From Paenibacillus agricola (GTDB lineage: Bacteria > Bacillota > Bacilli > Paenibacillales > NBRC-103111): a stretch of DNA of 64,000 nucleotides. Of the stretch, positions 8,085 to 16,370 are shown one piece after another. The position numbers and the translations under genes are program-made. Numbering within the stretch: position 1 is the stretch's first letter; every line of letters starts with the position of its first letter. Where the stretch lies: positions 62,001-126,000 of the forward strand of contig NZ_JAAOIW010000004.1 of the NCBI RefSeq assembly GCF_011440305.1. Direction: 5' to 3'. The notes under the pieces were generated by a model. The model was not told where the DNA came from. It searched no databases and saw nothing but the letters and a program-made list of their open reading frames with translations.

Positions 8085-9650
8085 ATGTCCGCAACTTTAC
8101 CAAACCGTCCCACGCCTTCAACCAGCTCGACTCCAACCAAAAGCAATATCGGCGTTATTGTAGCTGCGCTTTTGCTCAGTATTTTGATGGCCTCCATGGA
8201 CAATACGATTGTGGCCACAGCCATGGGCACCATCGTCGGCGACCTCGGAGGCCTGGACAAGTTCGTATGGGTCACTTCTGCTTATATGGTAGCTGAAATG
8301 GCGGGAATGCCTATATTCGGAAAGTTATCCGATATGTATGGACGCAAAAGATTTTTCGTCTATGGACTGATCATTTTTATGATAGGCTCCGCGCTTTGTG
8401 GTACTGCGCATTCCATTATAGAGCTCAGCATATACCGCGCGATCCAAGGCATTGGCGGCGGTGCGCTTATCCCCATCGCTTTTACGATTATGTTTGACTC
8501 CGTCCCCTTGGAAAGCCGTGGTAAATTGGGCGGTTTGTTCGGAGCTGTATTCGGGATGTCAAGCATTTTTGGTCCACTATTAGGCGCATATATTACCGAT
8601 TATATCCATTGGAACTGGATTTTTTACATCAATCTGCCGCTTGGGCTGCTTGCTCTTGTATTGATTGCTAGCTTCTATAAGGAATCGCATGAGCATTCGA
8701 AGCAACGAATCGATTGGGGTGGGGCTGTTACGCTGGTTGGAGCCGTTATTTGCCTCATGTTCGCGCTGGAGCTTGGCGGAAAGGAATATGCTTGGGACTC
8801 TACCTTCATTATCGGCTTGTTTGCCGGATTTGTAGTGTTAGTGCTCGCCTTTATCAGGATCGAACGGCGTGTGGCCGAGCCGATTATTTCTTTTGCCATG
8901 TTTACCAAACAGCTTTTTGGCTCCAGCACGTTGGTTGCCATGTTTGGTGGAGCTGCCTTTATTACCGCTTCCGTGTATATTCCCATTTTCATCCAGGGTG
9001 TACTTGGCGGAACGGCAACAAATTCTGGTCTAGTGCTGCTACCGATGATGGTTGGTTCTGTGGTGACCGCAACCTTAGGCGGATTTTTGATGAATAAAAT
9101 AAGCTTTCGCTCCATCATGATCCCGTCTACACTTCTCTTAGTCGTGGGTTCCATCCTGCTCTCCACGCTGAACGCAGAATCGACCCGTTTCATTGTGACC
9201 TTCTATATGGTCATTGTTGGCCTTGGCATTGGCGCCTCCTTCTCGGTACTAAGCAATGCTGCGATTCATTTGTTCGCTCCCCGACAGCGAGGTTCGGCTA
9301 CATCTACGCTTAATTTCGTGCGCTCGCTTGGCATGACGCTTGGGATTACGATCTTTGGCATTATCCAGAGCCATAGCTTCGCGAACAAAATGAAGGAAGC
9401 ACTTTCCGGAAATACAGCATCACAGGGCCTCTCCGACATGGATCCGCGAAGCCTGCTGTCACCTGCGACCCGAGTGCAAATTCCGACGGATGTGCTAAAT
9501 AAAATTACGTCCGCCCTTTCCTCCTCCATTTCCTACACGTTCATGTGGGCGATCATTCCCGCTGTACTTGCCTTACTATTCACTTTCACCATGGGTGGGG
9601 AGAAATTGGATCCCCATGCCGAAGAAGGGGCACCCTCAGGCGGCCATTGA
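8085..9650 (+). CDS. DHA2-family (EmrB/QacA type) drug efflux MFS transporter
   Basis: A 521-residue polytopic membrane protein with about 14 hydrophobic segments, the count typical of the DHA2 family of proton-driven multidrug exporters. Visible signatures are SMDNTIVATAMGTI in TM1 (motif D1), GKLSDMYGRKR in the cytoplasmic loop between TM2 and TM3 (motif A) and the antiporter motif region GGLFGAVFGMSSIFGPLLG (motif C-like). The hydrophilic N-terminus (about 22 residues, Ser/Thr/Pro-rich) is followed directly by TM1. AGGAGG lies 8 nt upstream of the ATG. It is preceded by an operator-like palindrome and is convergent with the NagZ-like gene, with only 17 nt between the stops. Substrate unknown. 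Confidence 0.9.
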   Translation: MSATLPNRPTPSTSSTPTKSNIGVIVAALLLSILMASMDNTIVATAMGTIVGDLGGLDKFVWVTSAYMVAEMAGMPIFGKLSDMYGRKRFFVYGLIIFMIGSALCGTAHSIIELSIYRAIQGIGGGALIPIAFTIMFDSVPLESRGKLGGLFGAVFGMSSIFGPLLGAYITDYIHWNWIFYINLPLGLLALVLIASFYKESHEHSKQRIDWGGAVTLVGAVICLMFALELGGKEYAWDSTFIIGLFAGFVVLVLAFIRIERRVAEPIISFAMFTKQLFGSSTLVAMFGGAAFITASVYIPIFIQGVLGGTATNSGLVLLPMMVGSVVTATLGGFLMNKISFRSIMIPSTLLLVVGSILLSTLNAESTRFIVTFYMVIVGLGIGASFSVLSNAAIHLFAPRQRGSATSTLNFVRSLGMTLGITIFGIIQSHSFANKMKEALSGNTASQGLSDMDPRSLLSPATRVQIPTDVLNKITSALSSSISYTFMWAIIPAVLALLFTFTMGGEKLDPHAEEGAPSGGH

Positions 9651-9667
9651 TCGATGGCACAACCGGC

Positions 9668-10981
9668 TTATTTATGAAAATACTCATCCAGAAGCTGGTT
9701 GGCAGCGGCATTTAATTGTTGAATATCAGGTGTTGTAGGAGATAAGTCCTGCACCTGATATTTGTACTTTAAATGGATAATGCGGGCAAGGCTTTGATCA
9801 ATCATCTCGATACGAATGCGGTTCTCCTTAACCGCATTTCGAAGCGCCTCAATGACGGAAACCACCTTATCATAATCATGCGCGACCATCACTACATTCG
9901 ACCCTGCCAGCACCGATAGCACAGCCGCTTCACCAAGCTCGTAATTGGTCGCTATAGCTCCCATGGTCATATCATCGGTCATTACCAGCCCGTCAAAGCC
10001 CATCTCCTTGCGCAGTAAATCCGTTATGATCTTCTTGGACATGGATGCCGGATATTGCTCATCAACCTTGGGCAGCAAAATATGAGCTACCATAACCGCA
10101 TCTGCTTGTTGGCTGAATGCCTCTGCGAACGGCAAAAGTTCCAGCTTGCGCAGCCGCGCCAGATCATGCTGGACAACGGGCAGTCCGACATGAGAATCGA
10201 CAGATGTATCCCCATGTCCGGGGAAATGCTTGACGACTGGCAGCACCTGCTGTGCCTGTAGGCCTTTCATTACTTGAATGCCCATCGTGCCGACAATGGA
10301 AGCAACGGGACCAAAAGCGCGGTCGCCTATGACCGGGTTATTCGGATTGCTGTTAATATCTAAAACCGGTGCAAAATCGACATTTAAGCCATAAGCACTT
10401 AGCTCCTGACCGAGCACATTACCTACCCCATAGGCAAATTCCTTTTGGTTCGTCTTGCCTACCTCTTTGCTCGGAGGCATTTTTACGATGTCACCAGGCA
10501 GCCTTGTTACCTTGCCGCCTTCTTCATCCACACCCAGCCAGAGGGGCAGCTTATTTCCTCTGTTAGTTTGCTTTAAAGCATTCACCAGCTTGATTAGTTG
10601 CTTGGAATTTTCTATATTAGGTTTATATAGAATGAGCCCACCTACATGGTATGCTTCAAGCAGCTCCATCGTTTGCGGACTCCTATCGGTTCCATCGATT
10701 CCGGCAAAAATCATTTGCCCAAGCTTTTCATCAAGGGTTAGCTGTTGAATCATGTCCTGTATAGGATCAGGAGAAGCGACGGGCATAGGCGTCTTATCCG
10801 GTATTTGGGGTTGCACGGGTATTACTGCTTGTGGTGCTGTAGGAGCAGGGATAGCCGCTATAGGCTGCTCAGGCGATCGGATGCCATGAGTGCAGCCACT
10901 CAATAGGCTAGAGCACGCACAACCCACTAGGCTCCATCTCGTCCATTTTTTGACCCAATCTTTCTTAAACAATACGCTCAT
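9668..10981 (-). CDS. NagZ-like beta-N-acetylhexosaminidase lipoprotein (GH3)
   Basis: A 437-residue glycoside hydrolase family 3 enzyme, likely removing N-acetylglucosamine from peptidoglycan fragments outside the cytoplasmic membrane. The N-terminus has a basic region, a hydrophobic stretch and a lipobox LLSGC with Cys30 as the lipid anchor, followed by a Pro/Ala-rich linker. The catalytic TIM barrel carries KHFPGHGDTSVDSH (residues about 244-257, the NagZ His/Asp loop) and the nucleophile Asp in VMTDDMTMGAI near 330. It ends after the barrel and lacks the long C-terminal domain of B. subtilis NagZ. Convergent with the MFS gene. Confidence 0.9.
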   Translation of the reverse strand: MSVLFKKDWVKKWTRWSLVGCACSSLLSGCTHGIRSPEQPIAAIPAPTAPQAVIPVQPQIPDKTPMPVASPDPIQDMIQQLTLDEKLGQMIFAGIDGTDRSPQTMELLEAYHVGGLILYKPNIENSKQLIKLVNALKQTNRGNKLPLWLGVDEEGGKVTRLPGDIVKMPPSKEVGKTNQKEFAYGVGNVLGQELSAYGLNVDFAPVLDINSNPNNPVIGDRAFGPVASIVGTMGIQVMKGLQAQQVLPVVKHFPGHGDTSVDSHVGLPVVQHDLARLRKLELLPFAEAFSQQADAVMVAHILLPKVDEQYPASMSKKIITDLLRKEMGFDGLVMTDDMTMGAIATNYELGEAAVLSVLAGSNVVMVAHDYDKVVSVIEALRNAVKENRIRIEMIDQSLARIIHLKYKYQVQDLSPTTPDIQQLNAAANQLLDEYFHK

Positions 10982-11101
10982 GATGTAGTCACCTTCTTGG
11001 AAGTATTAGGATATTTCAAAAATTGTTAACCGCGCTACATACTGGATTACATCCATTGTGGTATATTTATCTTAATTGTTTTTATGAAAGGATTGGATTA
11101 G

Positions 11102-11752
11102 GTGGCAAGCTTGAAACTTATTATACATGATCTTGAAACGATTAAAGCGGGACGTAGGCAAAACGGAGAATGTATTCAGATCGGAGCAGTTAAGGTTTTA
11201 TTGGAGAATGACCAGTTTCAGGTCGTGGATACTTTCGATTCGTATATTAAGCCTAGAAGTCCACTTGATGCTAGCACCACCAAATTTACTGGTATTACTA
11301 TTGCGCAGGTTGAACGCGCTGAATCGTTCCCAACCGTCAAAGATTTATTTTTGGATTGGATTGGGGAAGGCGAATATTATTTGCTTTCCTGGTCATTAAG
11401 TGACCGTGATATTTTTTTGGATGACTGCCGCAGGCATAAGCTGGAAACCAACTGGCTCAAAAATTATAATGATATTCAAAAAATGTTTATGCTGCGATTC
11501 GGGCTTGAACGCAGTATTAGTCTGGTGGCTGCGCTCAAACAACTGGAAATCGAACCTGTTGAGGCTCTCCATAACGGGTTAACCGATGCTTTATTAACCT
11601 ATCAAATTCTCCTTAAAATATTCCAACCGAATAATCCCATATTTACAATGAATAAAAATGAATTCGTGGAAGGTTATGTTGAAGAAATCGTCTTGCATGA
11701 GGATTTTAAAACGAACCCCTTTGCTAAATTGGGCAATTTATTTGGCAACTAA
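11102..11752 (+). CDS. DEDD-family 3'-5' exonuclease
   Basis: A 216-residue exonuclease-like protein related to KapD/ERI-1-type DnaQ-fold enzymes. Motif I is HDLETI (residues 8-13, the Asp and Glu metal ligands), motif II includes the DRD of SLSDRDIF near 99-106, and motif III is the HNGLTDAL stretch (about 157-164, with His and Asp of the DEDDh set). GTG start at 11102 with AAAGGA about 10 nt upstream. The substrate may be single-stranded DNA or RNA; in B. subtilis the homologue KapD is a sporulation inhibitor. The gene is monocistronic, with an imperfect hairpin downstream. Confidence 0.8.
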   Translation: MASLKLIIHDLETIKAGRRQNGECIQIGAVKVLLENDQFQVVDTFDSYIKPRSPLDASTTKFTGITIAQVERAESFPTVKDLFLDWIGEGEYYLLSWSLSDRDIFLDDCRRHKLETNWLKNYNDIQKMFMLRFGLERSISLVAALKQLEIEPVEALHNGLTDALLTYQILLKIFQPNNPIFTMNKNEFVEGYVEEIVLHEDFKTNPFAKLGNLFGN

Positions 11753-11766
11753 GGTATAGCTGAGTT

Positions 11767-11807
11767 ATAGACCCTTGTCCTGCTAGTTTATTGGGACCAG
11801 GGTCTAT
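11767..11807 (+). terminator. Probable terminator of the exonuclease gene
   Basis: ATAGACCCTTGTCC at 11767-11780 pairs with GGACCAGGGTCTAT at 11794-11807 (one mismatch). The following tract is TCACCTTTTC, so it is a moderate terminator; it lies 15 nt past the stop. Confidence 0.6.
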
Positions 11808-11818
11808 TCACCTTTTCA

Positions 11819-11983
11819 TTACTTAATCAGCCTAAGCTTGATCGCTTGCTCCTCGGTTAGTATAAATTCCTCGTTAGGCCATATTTCCTCGTCGTTATCC
11901 CTGCCAAAAAGAATAATAATGTCCTCCCATATCCCCTTTTCCATCGCTTCGGATGCCGAAATCATAATTTTGATTGCTTCCAC
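11819..11983 (-). CDS. Small conserved-looking hypothetical protein
   Basis: About 54 residues, acidic, containing ISASEAMEKGIWEDI and EEFILTEEQAIKLRLI; the pattern (ISAxEAxxKGxW ... EEFxLTEExAxxLGL) is one I associate with small uncharacterised Paenibacillus/Bacillus proteins, though no function is known. The start is uncertain: the frame is open to a TTG at 12031, a GTG at 11983 and an ATG at 11963-11965. GGGGAGG sits at the GTG and is 17 nt from the ATG, the best-spaced codon (8 nt) being an ATC. I give the GTG. Real gene likely from its coding-like sequence, start low confidence. Confidence 0.5.
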   Translation of the reverse strand: MEAIKIMISASEAMEKGIWEDIIILFGRDNDEEIWPNEEFILTEEQAIKLRLIK

Positions 11984-12221
11984 CTCCCCATTTAGCTTTT
12001 GCACATACCCGAAATTTCTACAAGACGACAAAATTCAACCTATTATTTTCATTTTCACAAAATATGCTCACCTTAATACCTTGTGACTTACTATTTTCAA
12101 AAAGATTGCTTTACTCTGTTTGAACATTTATGAGGCTGGGTAAATAAAGAATAGCTGGATGAGAAGAACCAGAGAAAAGAAATACATAATAAAAAAAATA
12201 AAAAAAATGGAGTGATTTAAG

Positions 12222-12527
12222 ATGAAAAATTTTAAAATGAAATTGTCCGTACTAGTGGTAGCAGCAGCAATAATGGTTCCTTCCGTGGTGGGTGCCGCAA
12301 CAGAAACAGCAACACCAGCTAACTTGTTGAACACACCTAACGTTAGTACATCAGCAACCCCAACGACTGCTCAATCCATCGGCGAAACTAACATCAGAGG
12401 CATTTTTGTTCCTGGTAACTTTGTAATCAATGCTGATACTAGAATTGCTTATATACTTGGCGGTGTAGGTCTTGTCGTAGTTGATAAATCAACTGCTTTG
12501 CCAACTACTTCTTATTACATTAACTAA
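12222..12527 (+). CDS. Small secreted protein of unknown function
   Basis: A 101-residue precursor. The N-terminus (MKNFKMKLSVLVVAAAIM...) is a clear signal peptide with cleavage expected after VVGAA near residue 26. The mature part is a Thr/Ala/Pro-rich stretch (about 27-55) and then a short hydrophobic, glycine-containing segment ending YYIN. No Cys and no recognisable domain. GGAG is about 10 nt upstream of the ATG and a terminator follows the stop, so it is a separate transcription unit. I do not recognise the family. Confidence 0.75.
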   Translation: MKNFKMKLSVLVVAAAIMVPSVVGAATETATPANLLNTPNVSTSATPTTAQSIGETNIRGIFVPGNFVINADTRIAYILGGVGLVVVDKSTALPTTSYYIN

Positions 12528-12576
12528 ATAGTCTCGTGTAGGCACCTACCGAACTTTTAAATCCTTACAGCTTATC

Positions 12577-12615
12577 AAGATGACTCTTAAGATCCTTTAG
12601 GAGTCTTCTTTTTTT
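12577..12615 (+). terminator. Terminator of the small secreted protein gene
   Basis: AAGATGACTC at 12577-12586 pairs with GAGTCTTCTT at 12601-12610 (one mismatch) and runs into seven T's. Confidence 0.8.
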
Positions 12616-12647
12616 ATGAGGATTTCCCAGCAAATTCTAAAACAATT

Positions 12648-12675
12648 TTTACCTTTTGTCGTAACATGCTATAAT
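12648..12675 (+). promoter_or_regulatory. Sigma-A-like promoter for the stalk-domain gene
   Basis: TATAAT at 12670-12675 with an extended TG (TGCTATAAT) and a TTTACC -35 at 12648-12653, 16-bp spacer. It lies 45 bp upstream of the ATG at 12720. Confidence 0.6.
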
Positions 12676-12719
12676 CTAGTAATAACAAAAACTAGCAATA
12701 ATCATATGGAGGTTAGATA

Positions 12720-13292
12720 ATGAAAAAAATGATCTTGGGTTTAGTCATTGGCATGATGATTGGTTCTATAGCTACTGCCTCTGCAGCTTCACTAAGCGAA
12801 GTAACTGCGGTATTTGCAAATTTTATATTTAAAGTTAATGGACAAGTTAAGCAGCTGGATCGGGATACGACACCACTTGTATATAATGGCTCTTCCTATT
12901 TGCCTGTTCGCGGAATGGCAAACCTTGTGGGGTTTGATGTCGATTATAACACGGAAAGCCGGACTATTGAGCTGAAGGAGCGTCCGTTTATTCCAATTCC
13001 TAAAGTTGAACCTGTTGATCTTACCAAATGGGTGTCCTTGCTGGATCTAAGCTATGCCGGAATAAAAACTACCGTTTCCCCGGGAACCTCCCAAATTAAA
13101 ATCGAATACGGAACGCAAAACTTTGTGTTTGAGTTACCGAACAATACTAATATCGAGAAGACCTCGATAAGCTCGCCTGGCGAGATTAAATTGCTAATCA
13201 GTGATGGCACGACTTACTTAAATATCATGGATTTACAAAGATTGAAATTACCTTTCAGCAATCCTACCCCTGCCACCCCTGTTCTGAAGTAA
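12720..13292 (+). CDS. Secreted copper-amine-oxidase-like stalk domain protein
   Basis: A 190-residue exported protein. Signal peptide of about 23 residues ending ASA. Residues 30-85 hold the 'Cu_amine_oxidN1' stalk domain common in Paenibacillus surface proteins: KVNGQVKQLD, then TTPLVYNGSSYLPVRGMANL and VDYNTESRTIEL. The remaining 100 residues have no recognisable domain and end in a Pro/Thr-rich tail. The domain name derives from the N-terminal domain of copper amine oxidase; no oxidase or metal site is present. GGAGG is 8 nt upstream of ATG. A bidirectional terminator follows. Confidence 0.85.
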   Translation: MKKMILGLVIGMMIGSIATASAASLSEVTAVFANFIFKVNGQVKQLDRDTTPLVYNGSSYLPVRGMANLVGFDVDYNTESRTIELKERPFIPIPKVEPVDLTKWVSLLDLSYAGIKTTVSPGTSQIKIEYGTQNFVFELPNNTNIEKTSISSPGEIKLLISDGTTYLNIMDLQRLKLPFSNPTPATPVLK

Positions 13293-13310
13293 TGGGGTCT
13301 GAGCCTATCT

Positions 13311-13337
13311 AAACGCCCAAGCCTATTGGGCGTTTTT
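13311..13337. terminator. Bidirectional terminator between stalk-protein gene and cfa
   Basis: Perfect 10-bp stem AAACGCCCAA (13311-13320) / TTGGGCGTTT (13326-13335), 5-nt loop, T-run on the plus strand. It sits between the two convergent genes. Confidence 0.9.
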
Positions 13338-13341
13338 CTTT

Positions 13342-14535
13342 TCACTTAGCATCCATATACATATGGTCCCGGGTTAACAAAAGCTCATTGTTAGTACCGC
13401 TGGAAAACAAAATTTGATGAATATGCAAATCTCCTGTACGAAAAAACGCTGCGCAGGACTGGAGATACAGCCTCCACATCCGGGTAAACCTCTCATCGAA
13501 CATCTTTTGCACTTCGTCGATCGAGCTTTCGTAGCGTTCTGCCCAATGATCCAGCGTGTTTGCATAATGCAGCCTTAAATTTTCAATATCCAAAACATGA
13601 AAGTTATAATCGGGAAGCAAGTTCACAATTTCTCTTAAGGAAGGAATATAGCCGCCAGGAAAAATATACTTCTGAATCCATGGGTCTGTTGGTGCTTCTT
13701 TAGCGTGGGTGATGGTATGAAGCAAGGAAAGCCCTTTATCGGCCAGCATCGAATGAACAGCCTCCATAAAGACGGGAAACTGCGTTTGGCCCACATGCTC
13801 GAACATCCCTACCGAAGCGATTTTATCGAATTGCTCTCCTCTTGCGGCAAGATCCCGGTAATCAACTAATTCAACCTCCACTAGGCTGCCCAAGCCCTGC
13901 TCTGCTATCCGTTCAATCGTTTTCTTATATTGCTCTTCACTTAATGTGATACCCTTAGCTTTCACTTTATATTGCTTTGCTGCCTGAATAATAAGCCATC
14001 CCCAGCCGCTGCCTATATCCAGAAGCGTTTCCCCCGGCTTTAGCTGAAGCTTTCTTAGCACATGGTCTATTTTCTGTAGCTGGGCCTGCTGAAGGGTGTC
14101 TTCCTTGGAACGGAAATAAGCACAAGAATAGCTCATCGTCTCATCTAGCCATAACGAATAAAAAGCGTTGCCGATATCATAGTGGTGCTGCACATTGTTT
14201 TTTTGCTTGCTTTTAGTGGTAAACTTGCTCAAAATCGATGAAAAAACGCGGCTCCAAAGCTGTTCCGTATTTTGCGAGGCTAACCTGATTACGTCCTCGA
14301 TCCTGCCTTCAATCTCAATAAGGCCATCCATATATGCCTCACCAAATGACATGACCGGCTCTTTAATAAAATCGACTACCGAAAGCTTCTCCTTAATAAT
14401 CAGGTTAAAACGGGGGCTCTCTCCACCTTCTCCCCCATAGGTAACAACGCTACCATCCCAATAATTAATTTGAAAAGGTACAGACTTCATTCCGGCAAAA
14501 AAACGATCCAATAATTGTTTTTGCATATTCGCCAT
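13342..14535 (-). CDS. cfa: Cyclopropane-fatty-acyl-phospholipid synthase family methyltransferase
   Basis: A 397-residue S-adenosylmethionine enzyme that methylenates unsaturated acyl chains of membrane lipids. The CFAS core is recognisable: HHYDIGNAFYSLWLDETMSY (about residues 122-141), SAM-binding LLDIGSGWGWLI (about 170-181), GMFEHVGQTQF (near 250) and the C-terminal NLRLHYANTLDHW. It ends close to a convergent secreted-protein gene with a shared terminator. Functionally it could act on products of the desaturase at 3.2 kb, since cyclopropane synthases need cis-unsaturated chains; that link is inference. Confidence 0.93.
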   Translation of the reverse strand: MANMQKQLLDRFFAGMKSVPFQINYWDGSVVTYGGEGGESPRFNLIIKEKLSVVDFIKEPVMSFGEAYMDGLIEIEGRIEDVIRLASQNTEQLWSRVFSSILSKFTTKSKQKNNVQHHYDIGNAFYSLWLDETMSYSCAYFRSKEDTLQQAQLQKIDHVLRKLQLKPGETLLDIGSGWGWLIIQAAKQYKVKAKGITLSEEQYKKTIERIAEQGLGSLVEVELVDYRDLAARGEQFDKIASVGMFEHVGQTQFPVFMEAVHSMLADKGLSLLHTITHAKEAPTDPWIQKYIFPGGYIPSLREIVNLLPDYNFHVLDIENLRLHYANTLDHWAERYESSIDEVQKMFDERFTRMWRLYLQSCAAFFRTGDLHIHQILFSSGTNNELLLTRDHMYMDAK

Positions 14536-14625
14536 CTCTCTTTCAGCCTTATTATGAAAAACGAGATTTAAGCTTTCTCTGCTCTATTATTACTGTCCGT
14601 TACTAAATATATTCGAAAATCCTTT

Positions 14626-15279
14626 TTAAAATTCATCGTTCATTTCTTTTTTATATGAAGCATATAGAAAATAGATTAAGAGCAGAATCACAATGGATCG
14701 AAGAAGCAAAATAAAATAACTATCCGTAAACGCAAAGCTTAAAGAAATACTATACAAAATGGCTAGAAGGATCACGGAAAAACAAAAAATGTGAACAGGC
14801 AGGTGAATGCTTTGGTGCCTTGAAATAAATGTAAAGCCTATTCGAGATAAATGTAAATAGGCAGTAAGCATTAAAACGATAGAAATGATAATAAGGGCAT
14901 CACCAAATATCGGCATATTTCTTAAAATAACAATTGAATCTTTGAGTGCAAATTTATTTTGTATATACATATAAGCTTTTTCAATAATGCGACATATTTC
15001 ATAGCTGTAAATAATCATTATGGCTGCATGGATCCATTTGAATTTGAGAAATAGCTTAAAGCCTACAACTCCAAAGATGAGTTGAATAAGGGGAGCCAAA
15101 AATGAGAGCTCTAACCTTTGAATTGCCAAAGTGACCAGTATCATCATACCTGTTACTTGCCCTATTTCTTTCCAATAGGTGGCGGGTTTATATCTAAATA
15201 ATACTAGAGCCAGTGAGCAAGTGACCAACCAAAGCAATGCACTTATGACCAAAATTTGTATGATTGACAAGGAGAACAC
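14626..15279 (-). CDS. Polytopic membrane protein of unknown function
   Basis: A 217-residue protein with about six hydrophobic helices spread over its whole length (first at 5-28, last at 185-208) and a short basic/acidic tail KKEMNDEF. The layout resembles the six-helix sensor part of AgrC-like or GHKL-kinase proteins but there is no kinase domain. GTG start at 15279 has AAAGGA 3-4 nt upstream; a TTG three codons in is an alternative. Its 5' region holds a large folded-RNA candidate (15452-15589) in the same direction, about 160 nt before the start, which could be a cis-regulatory leader. Unknown family. Confidence 0.7.
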   Translation of the reverse strand: MFSLSIIQILVISALLWLVTCSLALVLFRYKPATYWKEIGQVTGMMILVTLAIQRLELSFLAPLIQLIFGVVGFKLFLKFKWIHAAIMIIYSYEICRIIEKAYMYIQNKFALKDSIVILRNMPIFGDALIIISIVLMLTAYLHLSRIGFTFISRHQSIHLPVHIFCFSVILLAILYSISLSFAFTDSYFILLLRSIVILLLIYFLYASYKKEMNDEF

Positions 15280-15451
15280 CGATCCTTTGATTTGTCATAA
15301 GCCGCCGCTTAATTTACCTACGGATAATTCTATAATTCAGTCCTCCAAGATTACAATAATTTATGGATAATTTCAACAAATAAATCTAGGATTGGAATGA
15401 CCTCTTGGAAAGGTTAAAAAATGTACGTTGATAAGGTTTTAAAAATAAGAA

Positions 15452-15589
15452 ACCCATACGTTGGTGCGTTGGCGAGCACATGGGTATGGGGTTCCAGCCG
15501 TTGTTGAAGTCGTATTCCCTTTATTAGACGAGTCGGTGGGAACACGACTTCAAAAGACGGCCCGCAGGCTTTCCACCCCACACCCATGT
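15452..15589 (-). ncRNA. Structured RNA candidate (leader/attenuator or free small RNA)
   Basis: A long, nearly self-complementary element. Outer helix: 15478-15491 with 15576-15589 (13 of 14 pairs). Inner helix: about 15498-15520 with 15538-15562, over 20 bp with one small bulge; between them is an asymmetric internal loop containing GGAAAGCCTGCGGG on the minus strand. The two mismatches in the helices are A-C if read on the plus strand but G-U if read on the minus strand, which argues for minus-strand transcription. On that strand a second hairpin (15480-15485 with 15452-15457 plus inner GTGC/GCAC) overlaps the outer helix and is followed by TTTCTTATTTTT, so helix and terminator would be mutually exclusive. 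It matches no riboswitch I know; a 6S-like RNA or a mobile palindromic element are alternatives. Confidence 0.5.
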
Positions 15590-15650
15590 CCTCTTTTCAG
15601 CTTTTAAGGCTGACTTCTACTTTTTTTAAGGTCTAAACCTTTGCCAGCGT

Positions 15651-15779
15651 ATGATGGAGCAATGGCGAGATGGCATCCCCGTCCAGATTGTACCACAGCT
15701 CGAATCGTCTGCTTGGAAACAAAGTCCATTGGAAGCATTGCGCTGGAGCGAACCTGAACCTGCTCGAACAGCGCAATAG
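15651..15779 (+). pseudogene. Possible gene remnant, 42 codons
   Basis: The frame from ATG 15651 reads MMEQWRDGIPVQIVPQLE and ends LRWSEPEPARTAQ, which looks like the C-terminal piece of a normal protein, but there is no ribosome binding site and the frame closes a few codons upstream. It is followed by a strong terminator. Probably the 3' end of a decayed or truncated gene; the parent family is not recognised. Confidence 0.3.
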
Positions 15780-15785
15780 GCTATC

Positions 15786-15832
15786 AAAAAAAAAGCAGCA
15801 AAGCCCAACTTTCACTGGGTTTTGCTGCTTTT
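15786..15832 (-). terminator. Terminator of the amidohydrolase-Rieske operon
   Basis: AAAAGCAGCAAAGCCCA at 15791-15807 pairs with TGGGTTTTGCTGCTTTT at 15816-15832 (16 of 17 pairs). On the minus strand it is followed by nine T's and lies 25 nt past the Rieske gene stop; it also works on the plus strand. Confidence 0.92.
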
Positions 15833-15857
15833 CTGCTATTCATTAGCTTGCATACTG

Positions 15858-16370
15858 TTACATATGCACGATTACGGCGCCATCCTCGACGGATACATCG
15901 AACTTTTCAACGGCTACCTCTTCGACTGTTACCTCGTAGGATTTAATTCGCACTTCCGGGTCAACAATCTGGCAGCCGGTTTTAATGTCAAATTCCCATT
16001 GATGCCAAGGGCAACGAATGATCTCCCCTTCCCGCTCGTATTCGAAGCGGCCGGGTGCGGATGAGACCACCAACGGCTTGGTCAAGCCTTTGCACAGCTC
16101 TGCACCTTGGTGGGGGCAAATATTGCGCAACGCATAAAACTGCCCATTAAGATTGTATACACCAAGGCTGCGCCCACCCGCCACAACGATCTTGTGGGAG
16201 CCTGGCGGAATCTCCGATACCAGGCCGATCTTATGCTTATGCCCTACCGCTGACTTGGACGTAGCAATGGACTTCGTTGACCTGCTGGCTGGTGTGGATT
16301 CTGCGGAATCACCAAACTTTGTGGGTAGTTTGGATGCTGTAGATTTTGCGGACTCTGTAGGTTGTGTCAT
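15858..16370 (-). CDS. Rieske [2Fe-2S] domain protein
   Basis: A 170-residue protein with a Ser/Thr/Lys/Ala-rich, probably disordered N-terminal ~42 residues followed by a ferredoxin-type Rieske domain. Cluster ligands are visible in CPHQGAELC (Cys and His at about 85-87) and CPWHQWEFD (Cys and His at about 121-124). No signal peptide. It overlaps the upstream amidohydrolase gene by 4 nt (ATGA), so the two are translationally coupled and probably work together, with the Rieske protein as electron carrier or partner. No flavin reductase or oxygenase large subunit is nearby. Confidence 0.9.
   Translation of the reverse strand: MTQPTESAKSTASKLPTKFGDSAESTPASRSTKSIATSKSAVGHKHKIGLVSEIPPGSHKIVVAGGRSLGVYNLNGQFYALRNICPHQGAELCKGLTKPLVVSSAPGRFEYEREGEIIRCPWHQWEFDIKTGCQIVDPEVRIKSYEVTVEEVAVEKFDVSVEDGAVIVHM

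Noticed and set aside
15452-15625. T-box leader
   Set aside because: The conserved GGGTGGNACCGCG-type T-box sequence is missing on both strands.
15626-15815. Two overlapping 60-codon minus-strand frames
   Set aside because: They run through the strong terminator at 15791-15832 and have no start signals.
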